In this document: positions 28,085 to 39,435 of the stretch, piece after piece
Numbering within the stretch: the stretch's first letter is position 1
Layout: the number at the start of each line of letters is the position of its first letter
Origin: Phycisphaerales bacterium
GTDB taxonomy: Bacteria; Planctomycetota; Phycisphaerae; Phycisphaerales; UBA1924
DNA length: 64,000 bases
NCBI GenBank assembly: GCA_019744815.1
Contig: JAIEUA010000003.1
Coordinates: 298,023 to 362,022 of the forward strand
Direction of reading: 5' to 3'
Position numbers and translations under genes: made by a program
The notes under the pieces: generated by a model
Told to the model about the DNA's origin: nothing
The model's input: only the letters and a program-made list of their open reading frames with translations
Database searches by the model: none

Positions 28085-29761
28085 ATGACGGCCTGTCTCC
28101 GCAGCACGTTGCTCTGTCTCACCGCGCTGGTGGTCGCGGCAGTCTCCGCGCTCGCGGCACTGCCGGGCGCGGGAGGTGTGCTCGGCCCGAACGAGGCGTA
28201 TCCGACCGCGTCGCACGCCTGGGCCGTGCTTCCTTTGACGAGCGGGCGGGGCTTCGCGCTCGTTCATCTGCCGCCTCGGGTCGCCTCCGATGGCAAGGCA
28301 GGCTCGCCCGGTGGATCGGTCCGATCCGGCTATCGGCTCGACGAGACGCCGGAGGCGATGGCCGCGTACGCCGATCGTTTGTACCTGGTGTTCCGCCCCA
28401 AGCCCAAAGCCGACACCGAGCACTCCACGCAGCGTTCGGTCTTCTCTCAGTCGGTCCGTCGATTCGCTCAATCGGAGCTCTGGGTCGACGAGCCGAGCGG
28501 GCGGCTGGAAACGCTCCCGGCGATTCCCGACGCCGGTGATCTGCTCGCGCTCGCCGCCGACGGGCGAGGTCCGATCGCGCTCTTCGAGAACGCCGGCACG
28601 CCGAAGCTGTATCTGCTCGACGGATCCAACTGGCTCACGCTCGAGTTGCCCGCGGAGCTCTCGCGAGCCCTGCGTGGCCGCAGCGGCATGCCCTCGCTGG
28701 CGGTGGAGGGCGAGGATCTGCGGTTTGTCTGCCGACGGGGCGCGGAGCTGATCGAGGCCTCGGTCGCGCTCGACGCCTTGCGTGGTCCAAGCCCGACATG
28801 GTCGATCGAGCGGAAGGAGATCCCGGCGCTCTCCCAGGCCAAGTCGGATCAACCGCTGCTGCGTGCCGCGGGCCGCTGGGTGCTGGTGGAAGACATCGAT
28901 TCTCCGAAGGTGACGCTCCGGTCGATCAACGGCAACACGCTCTCCGACCTTGCCGCCGTCGCGGTGCCGGGCCCCGTCCGCAGCATCACCGTCCAACAAG
29001 GCTCCGCCCGCTGGATCGTCATCAGTTCTCCGGAGCGACGCAACGCGGCCAACACGCCAACACCCTTTGCACAGGATTCTCCGACGCACGTCACCGAGGT
29101 GTCGCTCATCACCGGCCAGGTGATGTTCGACGGCCCGCTCCGCGGCGCGAGCCCCTTGGGCACCAACGAGTTCCGCTTCCTCGCGGTGGTGCTGATGCTC
29201 GCGATGGCGATGGTGCTGGTTCTGGTGCTCCGTGGACAGCAGGAGACGGTGCACCTGCCCGAAGGCTTTGCCTTGGCCGAACCGCTGCGGCGGATCGTCG
29301 CGGGCGTGATGGATATCGGGCTCGCCGCGTTGCTGCTGCCTCGGGTGACCAGCCTCGTGCTGCCTGCCGGTGCGGGCGGCGACCTGTTCGATCTCTTCGA
29401 TCCCCAGGCCTGGATCAGCGGGAACGCGATCCGCTTGCTGGTGGCGCTCGCGGCGATCGGGACGGTGATCGGAACGCTGGGTGAATGGATCTTTGGACGA
29501 TCGCCCGGCAAGCTCCTGACCGACTGCGAGGTCGTTTCGATCTCGAGCGCAGCCGCGTCCACTCAGCCGGGAGAGACAGAAGAGATCCACCGTCCGTCGT
29601 TCGCGGCCTGCTTCATCCGCAACTGCATCAAGTGGTTCCTCAGCCCCGTGGCGCTGCTGGCGATCATGGACGACTCCGGACGTCATCGCGGCGATCAGAT
29701 CGCCCGAGCCGCGGTGGTCGTGGAGATCGTCGAGGACGACGAGCTGGACGACGGGGAGTGA
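28085..29761 (+). CDS. RDD-family membrane protein with large extracytoplasmic N-terminal domain
   Basis: 558 residues. An N-terminal signal or anchor (LLCLTALVVAAVSALAALP) leads to ~330 residues of extracytoplasmic sequence with repeat-like beta segments, then a membrane segment FLAVVLMLAMAMVLVLVLRG (about 362-384) and an RDD-type domain: LRRIVAGVMDIGLAALLLP, IGTLGEWIFGRSPGKLLTDCEVVSI, FIRNCIKWFLSPVALLAIM. RDD proteins are poorly understood, some being linked to ion exchange. It has no clear ribosome site. It converges on the chemoreceptor gene across a shared terminator. Confidence 0.75.
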   Translation: MTACLRSTLLCLTALVVAAVSALAALPGAGGVLGPNEAYPTASHAWAVLPLTSGRGFALVHLPPRVASDGKAGSPGGSVRSGYRLDETPEAMAAYADRLYLVFRPKPKADTEHSTQRSVFSQSVRRFAQSELWVDEPSGRLETLPAIPDAGDLLALAADGRGPIALFENAGTPKLYLLDGSNWLTLELPAELSRALRGRSGMPSLAVEGEDLRFVCRRGAELIEASVALDALRGPSPTWSIERKEIPALSQAKSDQPLLRAAGRWVLVEDIDSPKVTLRSINGNTLSDLAAVAVPGPVRSITVQQGSARWIVISSPERRNAANTPTPFAQDSPTHVTEVSLITGQVMFDGPLRGASPLGTNEFRFLAVVLMLAMAMVLVLVLRGQQETVHLPEGFALAEPLRRIVAGVMDIGLAALLLPRVTSLVLPAGAGGDLFDLFDPQAWISGNAIRLLVALAAIGTVIGTLGEWIFGRSPGKLLTDCEVVSISSAAASTQPGETEEIHRPSFAACFIRNCIKWFLSPVALLAIMDDSGRHRGDQIARAAVVVEIVEDDELDDGE

Positions 29762-29818
29762 TGCGAGCCGTCCGCGAGCCCGGAAGGCCGCGCTCTGAAC
29801 TCTTGCGGGAGAAAGAAA

Positions 29819-29843
29819 GAACCCCGCGCTCCGCGCGGGGTTC
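29819..29843. terminator. Bidirectional terminator between RDD and chemoreceptor genes
   Basis: Perfect 11-bp stem GAACCCCGCGC / GCGCGGGGTTC with TCC loop, centred in the 124-base gap between two convergent genes. An A-rich stretch (AAAGAAAGAA) precedes it, acting as a T-run on the minus strand; the plus-strand tail is weaker. Confidence 0.85.
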
Positions 29844-29885
29844 TGGGTTTCGAGAGAGAATCTCAGGCTGAAGCAGCCCTGCGGC

Positions 29886-31670
29886 TCAGACCTTGAACCG
29901 ACCCACCAGCCCGCGGAGCTTTTCGGCTTCCTGGCTGAGGACCGTCGCCGCCTGGGCCGCCTGATTGGCGCCCTGCGTCGACTCGCGGGTCACCGAGTCG
30001 ATCTGCTCGACGCTGCGAGCGATCTGCTCGGCGGCGGCCGACTGCTCCTCGGCGGCGGCGGCGATGGATTCGACCATCGACGTCACGTTCTGCGAGCCCG
30101 CCGTGATCTTCGAGAGCGCCTCGCCGGCCGAGCGGGCCAGATCGACGCCCTTGGTCACGCGCTGGCTGCCCGCCTCGATCGTCTGGACGGCACGCTGCGT
30201 GTCGTCCTGGATCTCGCGGATGCTCTTGGCCACTTCCTCGGTCGCGGTCGTGGTGCGCTCGGCGAGCTTGCGGACCTCGTCGGCCACCACCGCGAACCCA
30301 CGCCCGTGCTCGCCCGCCCGGGCCGCCTCGATCGCGGCGTTCAGGGCGAGGAGGTTGGTCTGGTCCGCGATGTCGTTGATGACCTTGATGATCTCGCCGA
30401 TCTGCTCGCTCTTCTTGCCGAGCTGCGTGACCGCCGTCGCCGACTGCGTCACGTCGCCTGCGATCGCGTTGATCTCGTCGACGGTCTTGGTGACGACCTG
30501 ACCGCCCTCATCGGCTTCCTTGCGGCTGTCGGTCGCGGCCTTGGTGGCGTCGGTCGACTTCTTGGCGACCTCGGTCACGCTGGACGCGAGCTCTTCCACC
30601 GCGGCGGAAACCTGCTGGCTCTGCTGGCCCTGCTTCTGCAGGCCCGACGCCATCTCCTCGGCGGAGCTGGCGATCTCGGTGGCCGCCGAGGCGACCTGGT
30701 TCGTCGCGCCCGCCACCTGCCCGATGATCTTGTGGAGATTGTCCACGAAGACATCGAACCAGTGGGCGAGGCGGCCGATCTCGTCGCCGCGGTTCATGCC
30801 GATCCGCTTGGTCAGATCGCCGTCGCCGGTGGCGATCTCCTTCACCATCGCGATCAGGTTGTTCAGGGGCTTGGCCACCAGGCTGCGGAGCAGGAGCACG
30901 AAGCCGCCGAGGGCGAAAGCCACCAGCGGCACGGTCACGAACAGCGCATTCCGAGTGAACGACGCGACCTGGGCGTCCATCGGGGCGAGCGGCATGGCGA
31001 CCTCGAACGCGCCGTGCATGTCGCCTTCCTTCCAGTTCTCCATCGCGAAGCCCAGCTCGTCCTTGCCGGTGCGCTTGCCGTTCTCGTCGACGACCGAGAG
31101 CTTCTCGGGGTCGCCGTGGCACATCATGCACGACGCGTCGAGCTTGATCGCCCGCATGTAGTGCAGCGTGTTGGTCTCTTCGTCGATCTCGCCCAGGCTC
31201 TCGGTGCCCTTGCCCTTGAACTCCTCGGTGAGACGCTGCAGGAGCTTGGCCCGGAACGAACCCGTGGCCGGCTCGTTCTCCTTGTTGCGGGCCTGGAAAG
31301 CCGGGACCTTGAACTCAAGGCCCTCACGCTTGGCGGCCTGCGCGGCCGCGGTCCAGCCGAACACGACCGGGATCGCGGTGAAGAACTTGGTTTCGCGGTA
31401 GGTCTTTCCGGTGGCGATCTGAGCCTTCGCGTCCGCGAGCAAGCCCTTCACGTCCACCGCGCCGTGCCGGATCGACTGCGACTGCAACGCCTTCGCCTCG
31501 TCCGCGACGGCGGTGAAGGACGCCGCCTTCGCCATCATCGCCAGCTCGGCGTCCGCCTTGTACGCCCGGATGAACAGGATGAAGTTCACCCCGACCACCG
31601 CGATGACCAAGCAGGCCACCGTCATCACGATCTTGGTAATCACACCCAATGAACGTTTTTCTTCTGCCAT
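29886..31670 (-). CDS. Methyl-accepting chemotaxis protein with DUF3365-type haem-motif sensor domain
   Basis: 594-residue transducer. A first membrane helix (about 12-32) precedes a periplasmic domain of ~230 residues with [11 protein letters not shown] at about residues 181-191, a c-type haem-binding CxxCH motif typical of DUF3365/Tll0287-like sensors. A second membrane helix ([20 protein letters not shown]) leads to a HAMP domain ([19 protein letters not shown]) and the signalling domain with hairpin [20 protein letters not shown]. It should pass a redox, gas or light-linked signal to CheA, not encoded here. ATG 31670 has GGGAGG upstream; the earlier in-frame ATG at 31748 has no such site. 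Confidence 0.92.
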   Translation of the reverse strand: MAEEKRSLGVITKIVMTVACLVIAVVGVNFILFIRAYKADAELAMMAKAASFTAVADEAKALQSQSIRHGAVDVKGLLADAKAQIATGKTYRETKFFTAIPVVFGWTAAAQAAKREGLEFKVPAFQARNKENEPATGSFRAKLLQRLTEEFKGKGTESLGEIDEETNTLHYMRAIKLDASCMMCHGDPEKLSVVDENGKRTGKDELGFAMENWKEGDMHGAFEVAMPLAPMDAQVASFTRNALFVTVPLVAFALGGFVLLLRSLVAKPLNNLIAMVKEIATGDGDLTKRIGMNRGDEIGRLAHWFDVFVDNLHKIIGQVAGATNQVASAATEIASSAEEMASGLQKQGQQSQQVSAAVEELASSVTEVAKKSTDATKAATDSRKEADEGGQVVTKTVDEINAIAGDVTQSATAVTQLGKKSEQIGEIIKVINDIADQTNLLALNAAIEAARAGEHGRGFAVVADEVRKLAERTTTATEEVAKSIREIQDDTQRAVQTIEAGSQRVTKGVDLARSAGEALSKITAGSQNVTSMVESIAAAAEEQSAAAEQIARSVEQIDSVTRESTQGANQAAQAATVLSQEAEKLRGLVGRFKV

Positions 31671-31742
31671 GTCTGGGCCTCCCGAAGCGATCCACCCCCG
31701 GGGCATCGCCCGAGACCGTGGTTCAGGCATGGATTTCGGCTC

Positions 31743-31776
31743 GGACAAGCTTGTCCTGAATTCGATTCGCGAATTC
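31743..31776. promoter_or_regulatory. Two adjacent palindromes upstream of chemoreceptor gene
   Basis: A perfect 14-bp palindrome GGACAAGCTTGTCC (31743-31756) is followed after one base by an inverted repeat GAATTCG-5-CGAATTC (31758-31776). They lie 73-106 bases upstream of the minus-strand chemoreceptor start, in an operator-like position. No cognate regulator is recognised. Confidence 0.4.
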
Positions 31777-31882
31777 GTGGGCAGCGAAGACGTCCCAATC
31801 CTCGCACCTTGCCGCGGTTCTCACCCAGGTCAACCTTGCCTAATGGCGCAACATCCCATGTTGCCCGGGTCGCCGCGCAACC

Positions 31883-32404
31883 TCACGCCGCGGGCTGCTC
31901 GGCCGCTCGGGCCAAGAGGTCCGAATATCCGCACGAGATCGGCTCGCCCAGCACCGGCGCCAACGCCGCCCGCAGCCTGGCGATCGCGTCTCGGCACGCC
32001 GCCTCGCCGCAGGCCTTGGTCACCATCGCCTCCATCTCGATGAAGTCGCCCAGCTCCTCGACCCGGTCGAGATGGATCCGCACGTTGCCGTACAGCAGCA
32101 GCTCGCGCGACTTCTTGACCACGAGCCAGACGGGCAGGGGAGAGATGCCGAACCGCTCGTGCGCCTCGGCCTCGGAGTAGATCATGAACTGGCTGAGCTT
32201 GGGCTTGGACTCGTCGGGACGCTGATAGAAGATCCACTCGGTCGGCTCGCCCACGGTCTCGCGCTTCTTCAGCCGTGCGTCGGCGACGCGGTAGTACGTG
32301 TCCGTCTGTTCGAGCGTGCCCACCATCTTGGCCCCCAGCTCCAGGCAGATGGGGAGCGCCAGGGTGAGGTCCCGCAGCTCGGCTTTGAACTCCACGTTGC
32401 GCAT
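31883..32404 (-). CDS. CYTH-domain protein (class IV adenylate cyclase / thiamine triphosphatase-like)
   Basis: 173 residues. It begins RNVEFKAEL, the E-x-K pattern of the CYTH triphosphate tunnel fold, followed by LEQTDTYYRV, RLKKRET, IFYQRPDESKPKLSQF and VRIHLDRVEELGDFIEMEAMV, which are the successive charged strands of the tunnel. CYTH proteins act on triphosphates, as adenylate cyclase (CyaB/AC2), thiamine triphosphatase or inorganic triphosphatase; the activity here cannot be chosen. ATG 32404 places the motif at the usual start; a longer frame to 32590 adds unrelated residues. It precedes the chemoreceptor on the same strand, with 212 bases between. Confidence 0.85.
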   Translation of the reverse strand: MRNVEFKAELRDLTLALPICLELGAKMVGTLEQTDTYYRVADARLKKRETVGEPTEWIFYQRPDESKPKLSQFMIYSEAEAHERFGISPLPVWLVVKKSRELLLYGNVRIHLDRVEELGDFIEMEAMVTKACGEAACRDAIARLRAALAPVLGEPISCGYSDLLARAAEQPAA

Positions 32405-32492
32405 GGTGCCATCGTCCTGGGCGTCCGGTAATCCGACTCTGTGATGGACGCGATCCATGCCAAGATGCTCCACGCCGAAGCGATTGCAAACC

Positions 32493-34802
<2,310 letters not shown>

Positions 34803-35606
34803 CTACTTCTGGATCTCGAACAGGTACACGAAGTAGGAGTTGTAGTACTCGTCCTTGCTCGTGATCGGCAGGTGCAGCGGGCGCTGGGTGATCCACTTCG
34901 GGAACGGGATCCACCGTCCGGTTTGGTAGTGCTCGAGCATCCGAAAGCCCGCCTTGGCCGCGATCGCCTGAAACTCAGCGTCGGACCAGAAGTGGGCGTA
35001 GACGCGGTTCTTTCCCTTGCGCTCCACCTTGTCGCACTTGCCGTTGCCGATCGTGCACAGCAGCTTCGCACCGGGCTTGGCGACCCGGCGGATCTCGCTC
35101 ATCGCCTGATCCGCGGGGATGATCTGCTGGAGCATCTCGATGCACGCGATGATGTCACACGTGTTGTCGGCGACGGGGATATCGGTGATGCTCGCGATGC
35201 AGAAGTTCACCCGCGGATCCTTCTTCACTACGCGATGGATCTGAAACTCGCTGACGGCGAACTCGATCGTGTTGTAAGCCACGCCCGGGGGCAGGTATCG
35301 CCGGAAGGACATGTCTCCGGGGCCGCACTCCAGGAAGCAGGTCTCGCTCGTCGCGTATTTCTGCAGCCATCTCCCGAGTTGGTGCTGAAGCCACTGATGC
35401 CCGAAGAACTCTTCGAGCGGGCGAGTGAACGGCCACGCCATCGACTTGATCGCGATCGAACGCGCGGAATTCGGTCGAATGCCCGGAAGCGCCTGATCCA
35501 GCCCGGCGTCGTCCCGGGTGGAGATCGGCAGTCCTTCAGCCACTGGGATTGTCATCCCGGCGCACGGCACCGACTTGCTTGTACGCCAGTTGATTTTGCC
35601 TCTCAT
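34803..35606 (-). CDS. Class I SAM-dependent methyltransferase
   Basis: 267 residues. The SAM motif I is FLECGPGDMSF (about 91-101), followed by acidic YNTIEF, then VNFCIASITDIPVADNTCDIIACIEMLQQI, the motif II/III region of methyltransferase_11 type, and a post-core strand pattern AKLLCTIGNGKCDKVERKGKNRVYAHFWS. The substrate is not evident. ATG 35606 is preceded by GGAGG. A 260-base AT-richer spacer separates it from the M48 gene. The N-terminal 55 residues are outside the fold. Confidence 0.85.
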   Translation of the reverse strand: MRGKINWRTSKSVPCAGMTIPVAEGLPISTRDDAGLDQALPGIRPNSARSIAIKSMAWPFTRPLEEFFGHQWLQHQLGRWLQKYATSETCFLECGPGDMSFRRYLPPGVAYNTIEFAVSEFQIHRVVKKDPRVNFCIASITDIPVADNTCDIIACIEMLQQIIPADQAMSEIRRVAKPGAKLLCTIGNGKCDKVERKGKNRVYAHFWSDAEFQAIAAKAGFRMLEHYQTGRWIPFPKWITQRPLHLPITSKDEYYNSYFVYLFEIQK

Positions 35607-35866
35607 GATGCCTCCACGATTGTGCTTTCAGATTTGAAGTATGTCTGATTCGGCTCGCAAGGGACAGTGGAATTACGGAATATGTAAATGCGACAAACAC
35701 ATGTGGAACGCGAAAAATGCCGCACGGAACGTGGGTCTGTGACGAGCGCGAACGAAACTCGCGCGCGAGAGAATCCGGTGAGGTTAGGCGAATGCCTGAG
35801 TCGGATGAGTGTTTCGGCGTTCTGTTGGCCGGCGTCACGCCGTTCCGACGCGCCGTCCGAGGCGGC

Positions 35867-38104
35867 TCACGCCCGTCCCGCGGGTCCCCCGACAGCGCAG
35901 TCGGGGGCGGTTCGAGCCGGCGATTGAAGCGTCGCCTCCAAGTTCGCCGCGATCTCGATGATCTCGTGCAGCACCCGGCGCTGCGTCTCGGCGTACTTCT
36001 CCAGCGTCTCGAAACCCGCAGGAAGGATCTGATCGAACTCCCGCCATGCAGGTGAGCTCGGAGCGACCATGTTCCCGAGGTTGGTCTGCCCGTCCACGCC
36101 CGGATAAGGCGACGGAATCCCGCCCAGGTCCTGACGCAGCCCGAGCACCCGGTCGCGGATCTGATCCGACATTGGTCGGATCTGCTCCTTCACCTTGTCC
36201 CGCAGCTTGTCGCTCGCAAAGTGTGGCGCCAAGAGTTTCACCCGCTCGAGGTCCGTCCGCAGATCACGCACGGTGTTGAACTTGTCCCGCAGCGCGGCGT
36301 GGGCCCGCACGAGTTCGGCCGCGCGAGCCCGCAACCGGTCGGCGTTGGGGACCTTCTTCTCGATGCCCTTGGTCACGAGCAATCGCAGGGCGCAGGCGAT
36401 CCGCACATTGGCGAAGTCGTTGGCCTCGTCGATCGTCGCGGCAGCCATGGAAGCGTTCTCGTTGGCTTCCACCTTGACCTTCCCAAGCCCGGGCGGCGAG
36501 GAGAACGAGTACTGCATCTCGCGAGGAATCTTGTTGATCCCGACTGCGAACAACGCCGGCGCCGCCTCGACATGCAGCAGCTTGGTGTCGGCTTCCAGAT
36601 ACGTCGAAACCGCCGCCGCGGCCGCCGGGGCCGCGGCCTTCAGCGACGACCGCGCCTGCCGCAGCTTCTCCCATGTCGCCTTCGGGTCCTCGGTCGGATG
36701 CAGCTCGTTCAACCCCAGCATCAGCGGGCGGCAATCCGGCGACTCATATCCCAGATAGCTCTCCGCGGCCGCCCCACGGGCGCTCTCCGCCTCGCTCGAA
36801 CCGAAAATCTGGTCCGCGGTCACAAACGTCGCCGACTGGATGAACTCGCCCACCCGGGCCTTGAAATAGTTGTAAGACGCGCGACGGCTCGCATTGCGGA
36901 AATTCGTGAACAGCGTCGTCGCCGGCTCGTCCAGCTTGAACACCCCGGGCTCGTCGAGCTTCCGCATCGCCTCGATCCGCACCCCCGTCGCCGGATGGCT
37001 GTCGAACCAGCCGGTGTGCCGATCCTCCGTCTGCCGCTTGATCGCGGCCTTGGAGTCCGGCGACAGCCGCCGCGCCACGCTCGCGATGAACGCGGGCAAG
37101 TCCTCCGGCAGCTTGCGGTTCTTCCAATGCTCCGCCAGCTTTGCATCCGCCTGCTGCGCCGCCATGCCCAACCCCAGGATCTGCGGCCAGGTATCGATCG
37201 CCGCCTTGCTGCCCACGAAACGCACCTCGTGCGCATCGGCGTCAAACTCCATCCGCCGACCCATGACGCGGGCGAGGCCGTAGCCCGAGAAGAGAACGAT
37301 CTTCAGCACCAGCCGCGCGATCCCCAGACACATCGTCAGCACCAAAGCCAGGATCGCCAGATACGCGTTGCCCGACTTGCCGAGCTCCGCGATCTTCTCG
37401 TCCAGCCCGTCCCGCGCGTACGCCGCGACCATCATCCACTGCGTGATCCGCCCCAGGATGTTCGTCGCCCGCATGCCGGCGCCCTGCGAGAAGTGCCCGA
37501 ACTCGTGGGCTAACACCCCCGCGAAGTTCGTCGCGCTCATCCCCGCCACCAGCGGCAAGCCGATGTGCAGCGCCACCCGCGATCGCCCGAGCATCCCCAG
37601 CGGCCCGCCCAGAAGCTGCGCCGCCGCATTCGGCGTGCAGTCGATGAAGATCCGCTCCGGCACCGGAGCGCCCATCGTGTTGCACACCGCCGCCACGAAG
37701 CCGAACAGCCTCGGCTCCTCGCTGGGGAAGATCTCGATCGCGTCCTCCTCCGAAGGTCCCACGAAAAACAAAAGGACCGGCTTGAGCAAGAACAAGATGA
37801 GCACGCCGCCCACGATCGCGGGGAGGATGTATAGGAAGAGCGGAACCAGCACCGCCCGGCCGGTCGCTCGTGTGTGCAGCAGCCCCGTGTCGTGGGTCAG
37901 ATGCCAGTAGACCAGCCAGCCGATGCCGCCGATGGTCGCGAAGTACACCAGCGGCATCAGGAGCACGAACGCCGCGGACGCGACGATCGCCAGCCGGTAG
38001 CTCATCGATCGATACACCGGCTTCCACTTCCCGCGAAACGCCGACACGAACATCGCCGCCGAACCTTCCAGATGCCCCGCCGAATCCGACGCACCCACAC
38101 TCAT
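35867..38104 (-). CDS. M48-family membrane metalloprotease (HtpX/Ste24-like)
   Basis: 745 residues. Zinc-protease motif HEFGH at about residues 200-204 within VLAHEFGHFSQGAGMRATN, and the third ligand probably the glutamate of RMEFDADAHEV. Membrane segments occur near residues 35-60 and 85-110 and after the motif (ILALVLTMCLGIARLVLKIVLF). The ~440-residue C-terminal part has no recognised domain and is absent from short HtpX proteins. Family members act in membrane-protein quality control; the target is unknown. ATG 38104 has AAGGGG upstream; the longer in-frame extension to 38263 runs into the divergent folD-like gene and is rejected. Confidence 0.88.
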   Translation of the reverse strand: MSVGASDSAGHLEGSAAMFVSAFRGKWKPVYRSMSYRLAIVASAAFVLLMPLVYFATIGGIGWLVYWHLTHDTGLLHTRATGRAVLVPLFLYILPAIVGGVLILFLLKPVLLFFVGPSEEDAIEIFPSEEPRLFGFVAAVCNTMGAPVPERIFIDCTPNAAAQLLGGPLGMLGRSRVALHIGLPLVAGMSATNFAGVLAHEFGHFSQGAGMRATNILGRITQWMMVAAYARDGLDEKIAELGKSGNAYLAILALVLTMCLGIARLVLKIVLFSGYGLARVMGRRMEFDADAHEVRFVGSKAAIDTWPQILGLGMAAQQADAKLAEHWKNRKLPEDLPAFIASVARRLSPDSKAAIKRQTEDRHTGWFDSHPATGVRIEAMRKLDEPGVFKLDEPATTLFTNFRNASRRASYNYFKARVGEFIQSATFVTADQIFGSSEAESARGAAAESYLGYESPDCRPLMLGLNELHPTEDPKATWEKLRQARSSLKAAAPAAAAAVSTYLEADTKLLHVEAAPALFAVGINKIPREMQYSFSSPPGLGKVKVEANENASMAAATIDEANDFANVRIACALRLLVTKGIEKKVPNADRLRARAAELVRAHAALRDKFNTVRDLRTDLERVKLLAPHFASDKLRDKVKEQIRPMSDQIRDRVLGLRQDLGGIPSPYPGVDGQTNLGNMVAPSSPAWREFDQILPAGFETLEKYAETQRRVLHEIIEIAANLEATLQSPARTAPDCAVGGPAGRA

Positions 38105-38213
38105 ACGCACCCCTTTCGTGTCCACGGACAAGGCCGGGCATTCTGCCAAACTCCGGCGCACTTGTAAAGTGCTGGCGTCGGCGGCTCCTCCCCGCCCGAT
38201 ATGATGCCGCCGC

Positions 38214-39131
38214 ATGACGGCCACCGCCCAGCTCATCGACGGCATCGCCCTCTCCGCCCGCATTCGCTCGGGCCTGAGCGAGCGCGTGCAGGCGCTCCGT
38301 GCCCGCGGCCGGGTCGTTCGCCTCGACGCCGTGCTCGTCGATTCCGGCGACTCCGCCGCCCGCGTCTACGCCGACAACCAGGCCAAGACCTGCGCCGGGC
38401 TGGGCATCGAGTACAAACTGCACCTGCTGCCCGCCGGCTCGGCCTATGACGATATCGCCGGCCGCGTTCTCCTCCTCAACACCGAGGACAACGTCCACGC
38501 CATCATGCTCCACCTGCCGTTGCCGGAGGGAGTGGAGGCGTACCGCGTGCAGCGGCTCATCACGCCCGAGAAGGACGTCGAGGGCGTGAACCCCGCCAAC
38601 ATCGGCAACATCGTCTACGGCCGCTCCAGCCTCGCACCCTGCACCGGCCTAGCGGTCATCAAGATGGTCGAGTCCGTCGTGCCCGATTCCGCCACCGGCA
38701 TCCTCGGCATCGACTCGCCCCACGGCCCGCTGCTTCGTGGCAAGCGCGCGGTGGTGGTGGGGGCCAGCGACGTCGTCGGCAAGCCCATCGCCGTGCTGCT
38801 CATGCGGCAGGACGCGACGGTGATCTCGTGCAACAAGTACACCCCGGGTCTGGCCGAGATCGCTCGCACCGCCGACGTCCTGATCGCCGCCGCCGGCGTG
38901 CCCGGCCTCATCACCGCCGACATGGTCAAGCCCGGCGCCATCGTGATCGACGTGGGTGTCAACCGCGTCAAGGGCGTCGACGGCAAGATGAAGACCGTCG
39001 GCGATGTCGACTTCGAGCGCGTGAAAGCCGTCGCCTCTCATCTCAGCCCCGTCCCCGGCGGCGTCGGCCCCGTCACGGTCGCGATGCTGCTCGAAAACGT
39101 CGTGCAATCCGCGGAGCATGCCTCGCGATAG
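38214..39131 (+). CDS. FolD/Mtd1-like methylenetetrahydrofolate dehydrogenase, cyclohydrolase residues altered
   Basis: 305 residues with the FolD fold: N-terminal LIDGIALSARIRSGL, MLHLPLPEGV, the cofactor domain RAVVVGASDVVGKPIAVLL, GAIVIDVGVNRVKG and the C-terminal PVPGGVGPVTVAMLLENVV. FolD oxidises 5,10-methylene-THF and hydrolyses methenyl-THF. By hand alignment, four active-site positions differ from E. coli and human FolD: Ser49 to Ala, catalytic Lys56 to Gln, Gln100 to His, Asp125 to Glu (here A49, Q56, H100, E123), while Tyr52 is kept. The EKDVEG motif recalls yeast Mtd1, a dehydrogenase without cyclohydrolase activity. A monofunctional dehydrogenase is therefore likely (inferred). 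No strong ribosome site. Divergent from the M48 gene. Confidence 0.85.
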   Translation: MTATAQLIDGIALSARIRSGLSERVQALRARGRVVRLDAVLVDSGDSAARVYADNQAKTCAGLGIEYKLHLLPAGSAYDDIAGRVLLLNTEDNVHAIMLHLPLPEGVEAYRVQRLITPEKDVEGVNPANIGNIVYGRSSLAPCTGLAVIKMVESVVPDSATGILGIDSPHGPLLRGKRAVVVGASDVVGKPIAVLLMRQDATVISCNKYTPGLAEIARTADVLIAAAGVPGLITADMVKPGAIVIDVGVNRVKGVDGKMKTVGDVDFERVKAVASHLSPVPGGVGPVTVAMLLENVVQSAEHASR

Positions 39132-39435
39132 ACGCAGAGACGCGGCCACCCGCCTGATCACCACAGCGAGCCGGGGCGTCCTCGCCCAGTGCGGAAAGAC
39201 GTACGAACTTCGAGGGGGTGAATCGGTTGCACCGGGGCGAGGACGCCCCGGCTCGCAGGGGGGCGAGCACTTTCATTCCGACATCGAATGCCTTCCCTCG
39301 CCCTTGCTTCCAATCGTGGACCAAGCCCCTGCACCTTCCCGCGCCTCCGTCGGTATCGGTTCTATCATTCCGACAGCCTGTTTCGTTCGGAATCCATCGG
39401 GGCACGGCTGCCCCGTCTGACACGCCGAGGTACCC
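39132..39435. other. Spacer holding an inverted-repeat element between folD-like gene and tatA
   Basis: 304 bases with no plausible gene. It contains the inverted repeat annotated separately at 39166-39256; the rest (39257-39435) is unremarkable and should include the tatA promoter. Confidence 0.5.
39166..39256. repeat. 22-bp perfect inverted repeat, 47-base spacing
   Basis: The left arm 39166-39187 (starting GCGAGCCGGGGCG) is exactly complementary to the right arm 39235-39256 (ending CGCCCCGGCTCGC). The 47-base spacer carries no gene. It looks like a small dispersed repeat unit rather than a terminator, as no T-run follows. Confidence 0.7.

Noticed and set aside
38104..38263. Upstream extension of the M48 protease
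   Set aside because: It would overlap the divergent folD-like gene and has no family match; the ATG at 38104 has a good ribosome site.
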